Shown: positions 8,702-16,671, counted from the first letter of the stretch. The stretch: DNA of 64,000 nucleotides from an uncultured Bacilli bacterium (GCA_944371995.1 CALVYD010000004.1:19081-83080), one strand, 5' to 3'. Numbers and translations: made by a program. Notes: generated by a model from the letters alone, not told the origin.

Positions 8702-9757
8702 ATGGAAGCATTGGATCATAAGTGCCCTTCCTGTGGTGCGAAAATTACGTTTCATCCTAAAGAACAAAAATGGGTATGTGACTATTGTGGTAGTAAGTTT
8801 ACATTAGAAGAGATGCAGAAGTATCAAAATGCTAGTAGTGAGAATGTGAATCAAAAAAAGGCTTCTAAAAAGGAAGTAAAAGTCGAAGAAGCAGATGTTT
8901 ACCGTTGCAAAAGCTGTGGTGCTGAGATTGTTGCAGATCCTAATACAACAGCGACATTTTGTGTATATTGTGGTAATACGGCAATACTCAAAGAAAGAAT
9001 TCAAAATAGTAGAGTACCTGATTTAATTATTCCTTTTCAAAAAGTAAAAGAAGATGCAGTGAAAGCTTTCGAAGGTGTTGTGAAACATAAACCTCTTGTT
9101 CCGAAGGCTTTTAAGAGAAAAGAAAATATCAATAAAATTACTGGTATTTATATTCCTTTCTGGGCCTATGATTTTGATGTTTCTGGTACTGCATGTTTTA
9201 ATGCGAAAGATGTTCATTCGTGGAGTGATACTTCTTTTCATTATACTAAAACTGATACTTTTATGACAGAAGTTGAAGGACATATGCATTATGATAAAGT
9301 ACTGGCGGATGGTTCTTCTAGGTTTCCTGATGCTTTAATGGATTCTTTAGAACCTTTTCAGTATAAAGATTTAGTAACTTATAATCATGCTTTTTTATCT
9401 GGCTTTTTAGCAGAAAAGTTTGATGTTGGTGAAGATAGTGCCATAGAGAGAGCCAAAGAGAGAACTATGAATACGTCTGTTTCGCTATTGCAAGAGGAGG
9501 TTCGACATCAGACTAGTATGCTTGCTAGTAATAAGCTTACGGTAAATAAGGTAGACTCTGATTATATTATGTTGCCTGTCTTTATGGTAAATATCAAATA
9601 TCGTGATAAGATGTATACTTTTGCTATGAATGGGCAAACAGGTAAGATTGTTGGTGATTTACCATTAGGAAGAAAAGAAGTTATTCTTTGGACTTTATTA
9701 GTTTTAGTTCTTTCCTCTTTAGTATTTATCTTGTTATTTATAGGAGGAATTATATGA
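8702..9757 (+). CDS. double zinc-ribbon membrane protein, YdjG-like
   Basis: This 351-residue protein has two N-terminal zinc ribbons: CPSCG...CDYCG (about 8-31) and CKSCG...CVYCG. A central alpha/beta domain contains IIPFQKVKEDA and IYIPFWAYDFD, and the C-terminus is hydrophobic (about 322-350). Length and order match B. subtilis YdjG, which with YdjH forms a membrane platform for the SPFH protein YdjI. Its stop codon overlaps the next ATG (ATGA), so translation is coupled to the TPM-domain gene. The comparison to ydjG rests on domain order and context. Confidence 0.75.
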   Translation: MEALDHKCPSCGAKITFHPKEQKWVCDYCGSKFTLEEMQKYQNASSENVNQKKASKKEVKVEEADVYRCKSCGAEIVADPNTTATFCVYCGNTAILKERIQNSRVPDLIIPFQKVKEDAVKAFEGVVKHKPLVPKAFKRKENINKITGIYIPFWAYDFDVSGTACFNAKDVHSWSDTSFHYTKTDTFMTEVEGHMHYDKVLADGSSRFPDALMDSLEPFQYKDLVTYNHAFLSGFLAEKFDVGEDSAIERAKERTMNTSVSLLQEEVRHQTSMLASNKLTVNKVDSDYIMLPVFMVNIKYRDKMYTFAMNGQTGKIVGDLPLGRKEVILWTLLVLVLSSLVFILLFIGGII

Positions 9758-10668
9758 AAAAAATTGGTTATTTGATATTTTCCTTTGGTATCTTTTTCTT
9801 ATCTTTTATTTCTGTTCAGGCCAGTGTAAATACTTATACACGAACTGATTCGGATTATCTGGTACCTGATTATATTGATGTTACTGGTAGTAATCGAGAT
9901 AATGTATTAAGTACTCCAGCAGTAGATGCTTCTGAAAAGGTTTATGATTTTGCTGATTTACTTACGGATAGTGAGGAGAAAAAAATATATAATCAGGTAA
10001 TCGAGTATATTGATAAGACGGATTTGGATTTAGCAATTGTTACTGTGAGTGATTATGATAAAGCAATTTGTAATGGAGATTGTACTAGAACTTATGCTGA
10101 TGATTTTTATGATTATAATGAATTTGGTATAGGATCGCGTCATAGTGGAGTGTTGTTTTTAGTTGATATGAAAACTAGAACAATTTATATGACTACTACT
10201 GGTGATGCGATGGATATGTATAGTGATTATCGTATTGAGCAGATAATGGATGCTATTTATCAAGACTTTAGTAATCAAAATTATTACACAGGGATTACAA
10301 AGTTTATGACAATCCTTGAAAATTATGATACAATAGGTGTAGCTAATAGTAAGGATAGTCATTATGAGATTTCTGATGATGGTCGTATTGTTAGGGATAT
10401 TCCTTGGCTTATTTTAATTGGAGGACCGTTGTTAATTACTGGAATCGTTATGGCTATTATGATTAGTAAAAATAAATTAGTTAGGGTTGCTACTTCGTCT
10501 AGAGAGTATTTGGATAAAAAGACTTTGGAAACTAACGTGGTTAGAGATCGATTTGTTCATACGCATACTTCGAAGACGCCTATTTATCATTCCAGTGGTA
10601 GTAGTGGTGGAGGCAGTCATTCTGGAAGTAGTGGTGTTAGCCATGGTGGTGGTGGCCATCGATTTTAA
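9754..10668 (+). CDS. TPM-domain secreted/membrane protein, YdjH-like
   Basis: A signal peptide (MKKIGYLIFSFGIFFL, cleavage near VQA-SV) is followed by a TPM domain (about 55-190; VYDFADLLTDSEEKK and the GVLFLVD strand). A transmembrane helix lies near 215-240. The tail is rich in Gly, Ser and His (SSGGGSHSGSSG...), as in many TPM-domain membrane proteins. The true start is the ATG at 9754, which overlaps the upstream stop and follows AGGAGG; a longer frame from 9688 lacks a ribosome site. In B. subtilis the YdjG-YdjH pair anchors YdjI and PspA under membrane stress; no pspA is seen here. Confidence 0.8.
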   Translation: MKKIGYLIFSFGIFFLSFISVQASVNTYTRTDSDYLVPDYIDVTGSNRDNVLSTPAVDASEKVYDFADLLTDSEEKKIYNQVIEYIDKTDLDLAIVTVSDYDKAICNGDCTRTYADDFYDYNEFGIGSRHSGVLFLVDMKTRTIYMTTTGDAMDMYSDYRIEQIMDAIYQDFSNQNYYTGITKFMTILENYDTIGVANSKDSHYEISDDGRIVRDIPWLILIGGPLLITGIVMAIMISKNKLVRVATSSREYLDKKTLETNVVRDRFVHTHTSKTPIYHSSGSSGGGSHSGSSGVSHGGGGHRF

Positions 10669-10688
10669 ATTGAAAGAGAGGTATATTT

Positions 10689-11897
10689 ATGGGTTTAATT
10701 AAAGCAGCAGTAGGTGCGGTTGGAAGTACGTTACATGATCAATGGAAAGAGTATATTCGGTGTGATGATTTAGGACAAGATATTTTGATGAAGAGAGTAT
10801 CTACTCCTAATGGTATTATTTCAAAAGATAGTGGTATTCAGGTAGCACCTGGACAGATTGCTGTTATTTTTCAAAATGGTCAGATCTTAGATGCTACGGC
10901 AGAAGAGGGCATTTATACATTTGATCAATCTACTTCTCCATCTTTCTTTGCTGGACAATTTGGTGCTGTATTTAAAGAAATGTGGACTAGATTTACTTAT
11001 AATGGTGGAACTTTTAAAGAACAGGCAGTATTTTATATTAATGCTAAAGAAATTATGGATAATAAGTTTGGTACTCCTGCTCCTATTCCATTTCAAGATT
11101 GGTCTCATCCTATTCCAAATCAAATGACTGGAACGATGAGTCCATTACGAGTTGAAGTTAAATGCTTTGGTAAGTATACATTTAAAATTACTGATCCAGC
11201 AGTATTTATGTCTCGCATTGCTGGTACAGCTGATGAGTATCGTAAAGATGAATTATGTGAACAGATGAGATCTGAAGTTATTGGTGCATTCCAAAATGTC
11301 TTAAATGAACTTGGAACTTCTGTACATAAGACTCCAGTACTAGAGTTACCTAGTAGAACAGATGAAATTAAAACTGTTATGGATGAGAAGGTATTTGATC
11401 AACCTATCCGTGACCGTGGTATTAGTTTATTAGGATTCGTTGTTGAATCTGTTACTTTAGATGATGAGTCAAATCAAAAGATTGATAATTATGAATTATC
11501 TTCTAATCAGTTTATGCAACAAGGAACACTTACTGGTGCTTATGCGAATGCTGTTCAAGATGCTGCTAAAAACGAAGCTGGTGCAATGAATGGATTTTTA
11601 GGTGTTGGTATGATGAATATGGCATCTAATGGTATGATTGGTGGAGCTGTTAATAATGCTATGAATCCACAGGCAGGTAGTGTTGCTGCTCAACCTTATG
11701 ATCCATATGCAAATCAAGCTGCATCTCAATTAAATCAAGCACAGCAAGCAGCAAATGCAGGTAGTAGTCCAACCATAACTCCAGTTCAAGTACAATCATC
11801 AACAGATACTACGGTGTCTCCTCAATTTTGTCCAAATTGTGGAAGTCCTTCTCAAGGTGGAAATTTCTGTACCAATTGTGGAACTAAATTAAAATAA
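10689..11897 (+). CDS. SPFH/Band 7 domain protein with C-terminal zinc ribbon, YdjI-like
   Basis: A 402-residue protein. The N-terminus is like YdjI and virion-core-type SPFH proteins (QIAVIFQNGQILDAT, about residues 55-70), with an SPFH domain across about 60-250. A Gly/Ala/Asn-rich helical region follows, then a Gln/Ala-rich linker, and finally a zinc ribbon (CPNCG...CTNCG). It is last in the 8702-11897 unit and ends in a strong terminator. By analogy to B. subtilis it is a flotillin-like scaffold docked on the YdjG/YdjH pair at the membrane. Confidence 0.82.
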   Translation: MGLIKAAVGAVGSTLHDQWKEYIRCDDLGQDILMKRVSTPNGIISKDSGIQVAPGQIAVIFQNGQILDATAEEGIYTFDQSTSPSFFAGQFGAVFKEMWTRFTYNGGTFKEQAVFYINAKEIMDNKFGTPAPIPFQDWSHPIPNQMTGTMSPLRVEVKCFGKYTFKITDPAVFMSRIAGTADEYRKDELCEQMRSEVIGAFQNVLNELGTSVHKTPVLELPSRTDEIKTVMDEKVFDQPIRDRGISLLGFVVESVTLDDESNQKIDNYELSSNQFMQQGTLTGAYANAVQDAAKNEAGAMNGFLGVGMMNMASNGMIGGAVNNAMNPQAGSVAAQPYDPYANQAASQLNQAQQAANAGSSPTITPVQVQSSTDTTVSPQFCPNCGSPSQGGNFCTNCGTKLK

Positions 11898-11899
11898 TA

Positions 11900-11940
11900 A
11901 AAAGTCTACATTCATTTTGAATTGTAGACTTTTCTTTTTT
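11900..11940. terminator. bidirectional terminator between converging genes
   Basis: An 11-bp perfect stem (11900-11910 with 11923-11933), a 12-base loop, T run to the right and A run to the left. It serves the SPFH gene and the - strand coiled-coil gene, whose stop codon lies inside it. Confidence 0.85.
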
Positions 11941-12859
11941 GATAAACTTTATCTAAATACATTCCATCTCTTAGTGCTTGACAGACACTTTGACAGCTTT
12001 GATAACTGTGCATTGTGTTTTCTTCTGTAAATGCGATATGTAGTTTTTTTCTTTCTTCTGGTTCTAATATCATAGTAGCTGCTGTTATAGATAATAGTAT
12101 TGGCTTTAAGTATACATGTTCGTCAGGGTATTCAGTCAACTTTTTATCTGTATATATTAAGGCATCCTCAATACTTGCATGTAAATATTGTGCTATGATT
12201 TCTTGGTAAGTACTGTTTACTAGATTTGTTTCTTGACAAAGGTCTAAACATCTTTGTCTACCACTTTTTTCAGGATGAGTAGGAAATTTAGTTAGATATT
12301 CCTCTAGGCTTTTTTCACAATAGATTTCATTTAGATATTCTTCTAATAATGCAGATCTTCTGAGAGGGTCATTTGTATATTCTAATTCTTGTGATAATAA
12401 AAATAAAAATGTTAAACTATAGTCTCTTTTTACTTGCCTTTCTATTTCTGCTATGTTTTCTTGTATTCTATCTACAATATCTTCTTGTAGAGATAATATT
12501 GGATTTCTGATTGTCAGTTCATTAATATAATTAAGAAATCTACTTTTGATAAGATCCTTATTATACATCCCTATAGGTTCTCTTCTTAAGAAGTAAGAAA
12601 ATCTATTTTCTAATTGATCTAATGGAATGTTATCTAAATCTAGTTTGTTATATAACTCTGTTTCTGAGTTTGATACTATATCTATATGTATTAATGTCTC
12701 ATTTTCTTTTTTTAATGTCTCATTTTCTTTTTTTAATGTCTCATTTTCTTTTTCTTTATTTTCATCTATTTTTGCTATTAGCAATGTTTGGTATAAATTA
12801 TTTAATGATTCTGATCTGTTGATAATTTCTTGTAATATTTTAGTTTGTATTTGTTCCAT
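11912..12859 (-). CDS. unknown protein with N-terminal coiled coil
   Basis: A 315-residue soluble protein. Residues ~35-60 are a heptad block repeating NETLKKE, encoded by a 21-bp tandem DNA repeat (12691-12753). The rest is helical, with several Cys (RCLDLCQE, CQSVCQAL) but no regular metal site. AGAGGGA precedes the ATG at 12859, and a divergent promoter lies at 12882-12910. I do not recognise the family. The heptad length probably varies between strains. Confidence 0.6.
   Translation of the reverse strand: MEQIQTKILQEIINRSESLNNLYQTLLIAKIDENKEKENETLKKENETLKKENETLIHIDIVSNSETELYNKLDLDNIPLDQLENRFSYFLRREPIGMYNKDLIKSRFLNYINELTIRNPILSLQEDIVDRIQENIAEIERQVKRDYSLTFLFLLSQELEYTNDPLRRSALLEEYLNEIYCEKSLEEYLTKFPTHPEKSGRQRCLDLCQETNLVNSTYQEIIAQYLHASIEDALIYTDKKLTEYPDEHVYLKPILLSITAATMILEPEERKKLHIAFTEENTMHSYQSCQSVCQALRDGMYLDKVYQKRKVYNSK
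12691..12753. repeat. 21-bp in-frame tandem repeat, three copies
   Basis: TTAATGTCTCATTTTCTTTT recurs with period 21 starting at 12691, 12712 and 12733; the last copy is partly degenerate. Each unit encodes one heptad (NETLKKE) on the - strand, so copy-number change would lengthen the coiled coil without shifting frame. Confidence 0.85.
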
Positions 12860-12881
12860 AATATCCCTCTTTTTATGGATT

Positions 12882-12910
12882 ATTATAGCATCTTTTCATT
12901 GATTTGTATA
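12882..12910 (-). promoter_or_regulatory. candidate promoter for the coiled-coil gene
   Basis: Read on the - strand: TATACA (12910-12905), 17 bp, then TATAAT (12887-12882). The -10 is perfect and the -35 weak. Confidence 0.5.
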
Positions 12911-12962
12911 TTTTTTTCTTTTTTTTACATACTAAGAATGAAGTGTAAAAAGGGGACGAAAT

Positions 12963-12991
12963 TTGACAATGAAGGATAAATTTGCTAGAAT
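12963..12991 (+). promoter_or_regulatory. promoter for the ankyrin-like gene
   Basis: A perfect TTGACA at 12963-12968, 17 bp, then TAGAAT at 12986-12991. It lies inside a longer open frame that begins with the same TTG, which shows that the upstream part of that frame is not translated. Confidence 0.75.
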
Positions 12992-13025
12992 ATATAACTG
13001 TCAGACAAACAGAGAGGTGTTATAC

Positions 13026-13721
13026 ATGTTTTATGATGAAAAACAAGCTCTTAAAGCTTGTGAAGATGAGCCATCCCTGATTTTTGATTTAATTAAAGAA
13101 GGATATTATCATTTAGTAGACGAGCTTATCTCTAAAAATAAGGTAGATATTAATACTGTAGATGCTGCTGGTAATGATGTTGTTGTTAGATTATTAAAAG
13201 CAAAACAATATGATTTGGTATTAAAGTTTCTTAGAAAACGTACTTGGCATGTAAATCATCAAAATTTAGATGGTAATACAATTGGTCATTTGTTAGTAAA
13301 AGATACATCTGTTCATGCATTGAAAGTTTTAGATCAACTTACTAAAAATAAAAAATATTTATTGAATATTAAAAATAAAAATGGGGAAACGGTGCTAGAT
13401 AGAGCTATTCATAATCAATCTGCTTTTCCAGCACTTAAAATACTAGAAGAAAAAAGATTTAATAATATTGATGTATTGTCATTTAAGCAGTTATATCAGT
13501 TATGTATTAAAAATAATTATTATGGTAAATATTCTAAACTAACAAATCTAGATAGTATAGTTGAAAGTTTAGAAAAAAAAGATGGTCTTGTTCCTAGTAT
13601 GAGACAATTATTAGATAAGATTATTGATAATATGGAAGTAATTAAGCATGATTTAATGCAAAATAAATTTTCTGTATTAGATAATATGATTAATTCATCT
13701 TTAGAAGAAGTTATTGTATAG
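13026..13721 (+). CDS. ankyrin-repeat-like protein
   Basis: A 231-residue soluble protein with about three to four ankyrin-like repeats across residues 20-150: DINTVDAAGNDVVVRLL, VNHQNLDGNTIGHLL, LNIKNKNGETVLDRAI. The C-terminus is helical. The start at 13026 follows AGAGGTG and lies downstream of the 12963-12991 promoter, whose predicted transcript start (near 12998) excludes the more upstream start codons. Ankyrin repeats mediate protein-protein contact; the partner is unknown. A terminator follows. Confidence 0.7.
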   Translation: MFYDEKQALKACEDEPSLIFDLIKEGYYHLVDELISKNKVDINTVDAAGNDVVVRLLKAKQYDLVLKFLRKRTWHVNHQNLDGNTIGHLLVKDTSVHALKVLDQLTKNKKYLLNIKNKNGETVLDRAIHNQSAFPALKILEEKRFNNIDVLSFKQLYQLCIKNNYYGKYSKLTNLDSIVESLEKKDGLVPSMRQLLDKIIDNMEVIKHDLMQNKFSVLDNMINSSLEEVIV

Positions 13722-13740
13722 AGGGCTTTTCCTCTTTTTT
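13720..13740 (+). terminator. intrinsic terminator after the ankyrin-like gene
   Basis: AGAGG (13720-13724) pairs with CCTCT (13731-13735), followed by a T run; it overlaps the stop codon. Confidence 0.7.
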
Positions 13741-13806
13741 AGTATAGAATTTATAAATTTGGTGTTTAGTGGTATAATTTGGTTACTTAATGTGAGGGGA
13801 TGATGT

Positions 13807-14376
13807 ATGAAAAAAAATATATATAATACTTTGGGATTGACGAATGAGCCTATTAATCAGATGGTTGATATTTTAGATAAAATGGATTTAACTTCTGAAG
13901 AAATTGCTGAACGTATTGGAGATATGCGTGAGGTAATAAGAGCACAGATGCATGTTGTAGCATTAGGAAGTGATAATCAGGAATTGGCAGATAAAATTGC
14001 TGCTGCTAATAATTTAATAAAACAAAAAAGAATTGATGCATTTAAGCAATCAGTTGCTGATGGCACTTATCCTGAGTTTTTAGCTAATATGTCATGGACA
14101 GAGAAATCATCTTTATCTGTAGATATGGGATTATTTAGACAAGGATTTTTGAATGAGAAGCCACTAACAAAAGAGGAACAGCAATACTATGATATTATTG
14201 AGAATTCTATTGATAAAGATATAGAAAAGAAAGCATTAAGTGCAGGCTTTGATAGTGTAGAAGCTTGGCAGGAGCATAATGCAAAGCAATGTAGAAATAA
14301 AGAATCGTCATTTCAATTACATTTAGCAAAGTCTAGGGATGTATTTCTTAATGGAAAAAGATGTAGGAAAAGATAA
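13807..14376 (+). CDS. unknown soluble protein, 189 residues
   Basis: A helical, hydrophilic protein (MKKNIYNTLGLTNEPINQMVD...). No membrane segment, signal peptide or recognised motif. GAGGGG precedes the ATG, and TGGTATAAT (extended -10 type) lies at 13770-13778. It ends in a terminator that overlaps its last codons. I do not recognise the family; it sits among other lineage-specific genes before miaB. Confidence 0.55.
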   Translation: MKKNIYNTLGLTNEPINQMVDILDKMDLTSEEIAERIGDMREVIRAQMHVVALGSDNQELADKIAAANNLIKQKRIDAFKQSVADGTYPEFLANMSWTEKSSLSVDMGLFRQGFLNEKPLTKEEQQYYDIIENSIDKDIEKKALSAGFDSVEAWQEHNAKQCRNKESSFQLHLAKSRDVFLNGKRCRKR

Positions 14377-14386
14377 CATCTTTTTT
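14355..14386 (+). terminator. intrinsic terminator before miaB
   Basis: AAAAAGATGT (14355-14364) pairs with ACATCTTTTT (14376-14385); loop of 11 bases and a T run. Confidence 0.75.
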
Positions 14387-14428
14387 GTTATATAATTATA
14401 ATCTAAAGATATTTAGGGGAGATTTAAG

Positions 14429-14457
14429 TTTACTTAATTCTTATATTTTGGTATAAT
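14429..14457 (+). promoter_or_regulatory. promoter for miaB-ymcA
   Basis: TTTACT at 14429-14434, 17 bp, and TATAAT at 14452-14457 with a TG-like extension (TTGGTATAAT). The predicted transcript start is near 14464, downstream of the ATG at 14460, which supports the ATG at 14484 as the miaB start. Confidence 0.75.
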
Positions 14458-14483
14458 CTATGTTGTATTTGAGAGGTGGTTTT

Positions 14484-15899
14484 ATGCATTTACCTGATTA
14501 TAAAGAAGCTAGGAAAAGAGATATTAGACCTTATCATAGGGTAGAGTTTCAATTTGATGATAAAGTAAAAAATAAGTATCAAGGAAAGACTTTTTATTTG
14601 AAAACTTATGGTTGTCAAATGAATGAGCATGATAGTGAAAATATTGAGGCGTTACTTGAGTTTTTAGGATTTGCTAAAGTGGATGATTATACTGCTGCAG
14701 ATTTGGTGCTTTTAAATACTTGCTCTATTCGTGAGAATGCACATAATAAAGCTTTTGGTATGCTTGGTAGACTTAAGCATTTAAAACAAGAGAAAAAAGA
14801 TTTAATTGTTGGATTGTGTGGATGTATGGCTCAAGAAGCTAGTGTTGTTGATACAATACTTCAAGATTATCGCTGGGTCAACTTTGTATTTGGTACTCAT
14901 AATATGTATCAGTTACCTGAAATTATTGATAAAGCAATTGAAGAGAATAAACAGCAGATTGAGGTTTTCTCTCGTGAGGGTGATTTAGTAGAAGGTGTTC
15001 CTGTGCGAAGAGTTAATGACTATAAAGCGTATGTTAATATTATTTATGGTTGCAACAAGTTTTGTACATATTGTATTGTTCCTTATACTAGAGGTCGTGA
15101 GAGAAGTCGTTTAAAAGAAGATGTGTTAAAAGAAGTACAAGAGTTAGTTCGTGATGGTTATAAAGAAGTTACTTTACTTGGTCAAAATGTTAATGCTTAT
15201 GGTAAAGATATTTATGATGATTACACTATGGCTAACTTATTAGAGGATGTTGCTAAAATGGGAATTCCTAGAATTCGTTTTACTACTTCACATCCTTGGG
15301 ACTTTACAGATGAAATGATAGATGTGATTGCTAAATATGATAATATTATGCCTAGTGTTCATTTACCTGTACAAAGTGGTTCTAGTCGTATTTTAAAACT
15401 TATGGGACGTAGGTATACGAAAGAAAGTTATTTAGAGCTATTTCATAAGATTAAAAATAAAGTTCCTAGAGTTAGTATTTCTACTGATATTATTGTAGGA
15501 TTTCCTGGAGAGACGGAAGAAGACTTTTTAGAAACTTTAGATTTAGTTCGTGAATGTCAGTATGATAATGCGTTTACATTTATTTTTTCCAAAAGAGAAG
15601 GAACTCCTGCTTGTAGGTTAGCAGATCCTGTACCTTTGAAAGAAAAAGAAGAGCGTCTTCAGAGATTAAATGAAGTTGTTAATCATTATTTCTTAGAAAA
15701 TAATAAGAGGCTTGTCGGATGCGAACTTGAAGTTTTAGTAGAAGGTATTTCTGATAAAAAACATATGTATTATGGTTATAGTGATACTAATAAGTTAATT
15801 AATTTTTCTAGTGAAAAAGAACTTAAGCCAGGTGATATTCTTATGGTAAAGATCGTGGATGCAAAAACATGGAGTTTGGACGGTGAAATGGTTGAATAG
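14484..15899 (+). CDS. miaB: tRNA-2-methylthio-N6-isopentenyladenosine synthase
   Basis: Radical-SAM methylthiotransferase that adds a methylthio group to i6A37 of tRNAs reading UNN codons. The 471 residues include the UPF0004 domain (TYGCQMNEHDSE; further cluster Cys in LNTCSIRENA and GLCGCMAQ). The radical-SAM motif CNKFCTYCIVPYTRGRERSR follows, then a C-terminal TRAM domain ending SLDGEMVE. GAGAGGTGG precedes the ATG at 14484. It overlaps the ymcA start, as in the B. subtilis ymcB-ymcA pair. Confidence 0.96.
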   Translation: MHLPDYKEARKRDIRPYHRVEFQFDDKVKNKYQGKTFYLKTYGCQMNEHDSENIEALLEFLGFAKVDDYTAADLVLLNTCSIRENAHNKAFGMLGRLKHLKQEKKDLIVGLCGCMAQEASVVDTILQDYRWVNFVFGTHNMYQLPEIIDKAIEENKQQIEVFSREGDLVEGVPVRRVNDYKAYVNIIYGCNKFCTYCIVPYTRGRERSRLKEDVLKEVQELVRDGYKEVTLLGQNVNAYGKDIYDDYTMANLLEDVAKMGIPRIRFTTSHPWDFTDEMIDVIAKYDNIMPSVHLPVQSGSSRILKLMGRRYTKESYLELFHKIKNKVPRVSISTDIIVGFPGETEEDFLETLDLVRECQYDNAFTFIFSKREGTPACRLADPVPLKEKEERLQRLNEVVNHYFLENNKRLVGCELEVLVEGISDKKHMYYGYSDTNKLINFSSEKELKPGDILMVKIVDAKTWSLDGEMVE

Positions 15900-16209
15900 G
15901 GCACTAGATGAAGTTGTTTCTGTTATTACTTCTAGCAGAGATTACCATATTTGTATAGAATTACAGGAGAAGATGAAGAAAAATCAAAATTTGATGGACT
16001 TAATAGATAAGTTAAAAGATGCCCAGAAAAGATATGTAAAAAGTAATTATGATAAAAGTATTAAGGATGAATTGGATTTGTTAGAAGAGAAGCTTCAACA
16101 AGTACCAATCTATGTATCTTATATGGCACACTTAGAAAAAGTAAATGATATGCTTTCTTATGTAGAAGATGACTTAAATCAGTATTTTTATCAATTATTA
16201 AATTCTTAG
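15883..16209 (+). CDS. ymcA: YlbF/YmcA family protein (RicA-like)
   Basis: A 108-residue helical protein of the YlbF/YmcA family (DEVVSVITSSRDYHICIELQEKM, then a helical hairpin). In B. subtilis YmcA (RicA) works with YlbF and YaaT in RNA maturation, competence, biofilm and sporulation. Gene order miaB-ymcA is conserved. The start is uncertain: GTG at 15883 has GGAG eight bases upstream, and TTG at 15892 is an alternative; both overlap the miaB end. One family member cannot be told from the other by sequence alone, but context favours ymcA. Confidence 0.75.
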   Translation: MKWLNRALDEVVSVITSSRDYHICIELQEKMKKNQNLMDLIDKLKDAQKRYVKSNYDKSIKDELDLLEEKLQQVPIYVSYMAHLEKVNDMLSYVEDDLNQYFYQLLNS

Positions 16210-16212
16210 TAG

Positions 16213-16251
16213 AGAACTATAATGAAATAGATATTTCGTTTAGTTCTTTTT
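16213..16251 (+). terminator. intrinsic terminator after ymcA
   Basis: AGAACTA (16213-16219) pairs with TAGTTCT (16241-16247), with an inner GAAAT/ATTTC stem and a T-rich tail. Confidence 0.75.
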
Positions 16252-16353
16252 CTTTGGAAAAAGTGTGTTGCTGATTTTCTTTATATATCAACAAAAATTA
16301 TAAAGTTTAAATTAGACATCGACGTATATTTTGAAAGAAACAGTATAAATTTC

Positions 16354-16382
16354 TTGATTTTTTTCTTTTCAAATGGTATAAG
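16354..16382 (+). promoter_or_regulatory. leader promoter of the CRISPR-like array
   Basis: TTGATT at 16354-16359, 17 bp, then TATAAG at 16377-16382 with a TGG extension. The predicted start falls within one or two bases of the first repeat at 16390. The ~100 bases upstream are strongly AT-rich, as CRISPR leaders are. Confidence 0.6.
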
Positions 16383-16389
16383 ATAAGTA

Positions 16390-16629
16390 GTTCTACATTA
16401 CCTATGAAGGCTTTGAAACTCAACTGTTTCTTCAACTTCTTCTACATCAATTATATTGTGTTCTACATTACCTATTGAGGATTTTAAGCTCTTTAATGAA
16501 TGCATTTTCTGCAACATATAATTTTGTTCTACCTTACCTATTAAGGCTTTGAATCTCCATTAAAGCTATAATCCATTCCGTCAAGTCCGTTGATAACTAG
16601 TTCTACCTTACCTATTAAGGAATTTGTTT
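16390..16629 (+). CRISPR. short degenerate CRISPR array, four repeats and three spacers
   Basis: Four related ~30-base repeats start at 16390, 16460, 16526 and 16600. All begin GTTCTAC(A/C)TTACCTAT and continue roughly (T/G)(A/G)AGGCTTTGAAAC; the first copy ends TTTGAAAC, and the later ones drift at the 3' end. Spacers are ~40, 36 and 44 bases and unrelated to one another. The ACCTAT-AAGG core and GAAAC end recall 30-base repeats of type I-B/III systems (from memory). No cas gene is present in the window. A promoter lies at the first repeat and a terminator just after the last, so it may still be transcribed. Confidence 0.72.
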
Positions 16630-16640
16630 CAAAATAAAAG

Positions 16641-16671
16641 TCAAGGAGTAGTTGCTGTCCTTGATTTTTTT
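16641..16671 (+). terminator. intrinsic terminator after the CRISPR-like array
   Basis: TCAAGGA (16641-16647) pairs perfectly with TCCTTGA (16658-16664), loop of 10 bases, then seven T. It isolates the array from cotE. Confidence 0.8.

Noticed and set aside
10477..10659. Threonine-rich - strand frame opposite the TPM gene tail.
   Set aside because: It mirrors the Gly/Ser/His repeat codons of the + strand gene.
12622..12902. Plus-strand open frames opposite the coiled-coil gene.
   Set aside because: They are shadows of the 21-bp repeat and the - strand gene, with no ribosome site.
14426..14442. AAGTTTACTTAATTCTT occurs both upstream of miaB and at 39353-39369 after the tnpB relic; considered a shared mobile-element end.
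   Set aside because: One 17-base match is expected by chance in 64 kb of this composition, and the miaB copy contains the -35 hexamer; no hairpin or tnpB trace is next to it.
16390..16671. Array considered as a type II CRISPR/tracrRNA locus.
   Set aside because: Repeat ends in a GAAAC-like motif, spacers are 36-44 bases, and I see no anti-repeat or cas9; a type I-B/III-like repeat fits better.
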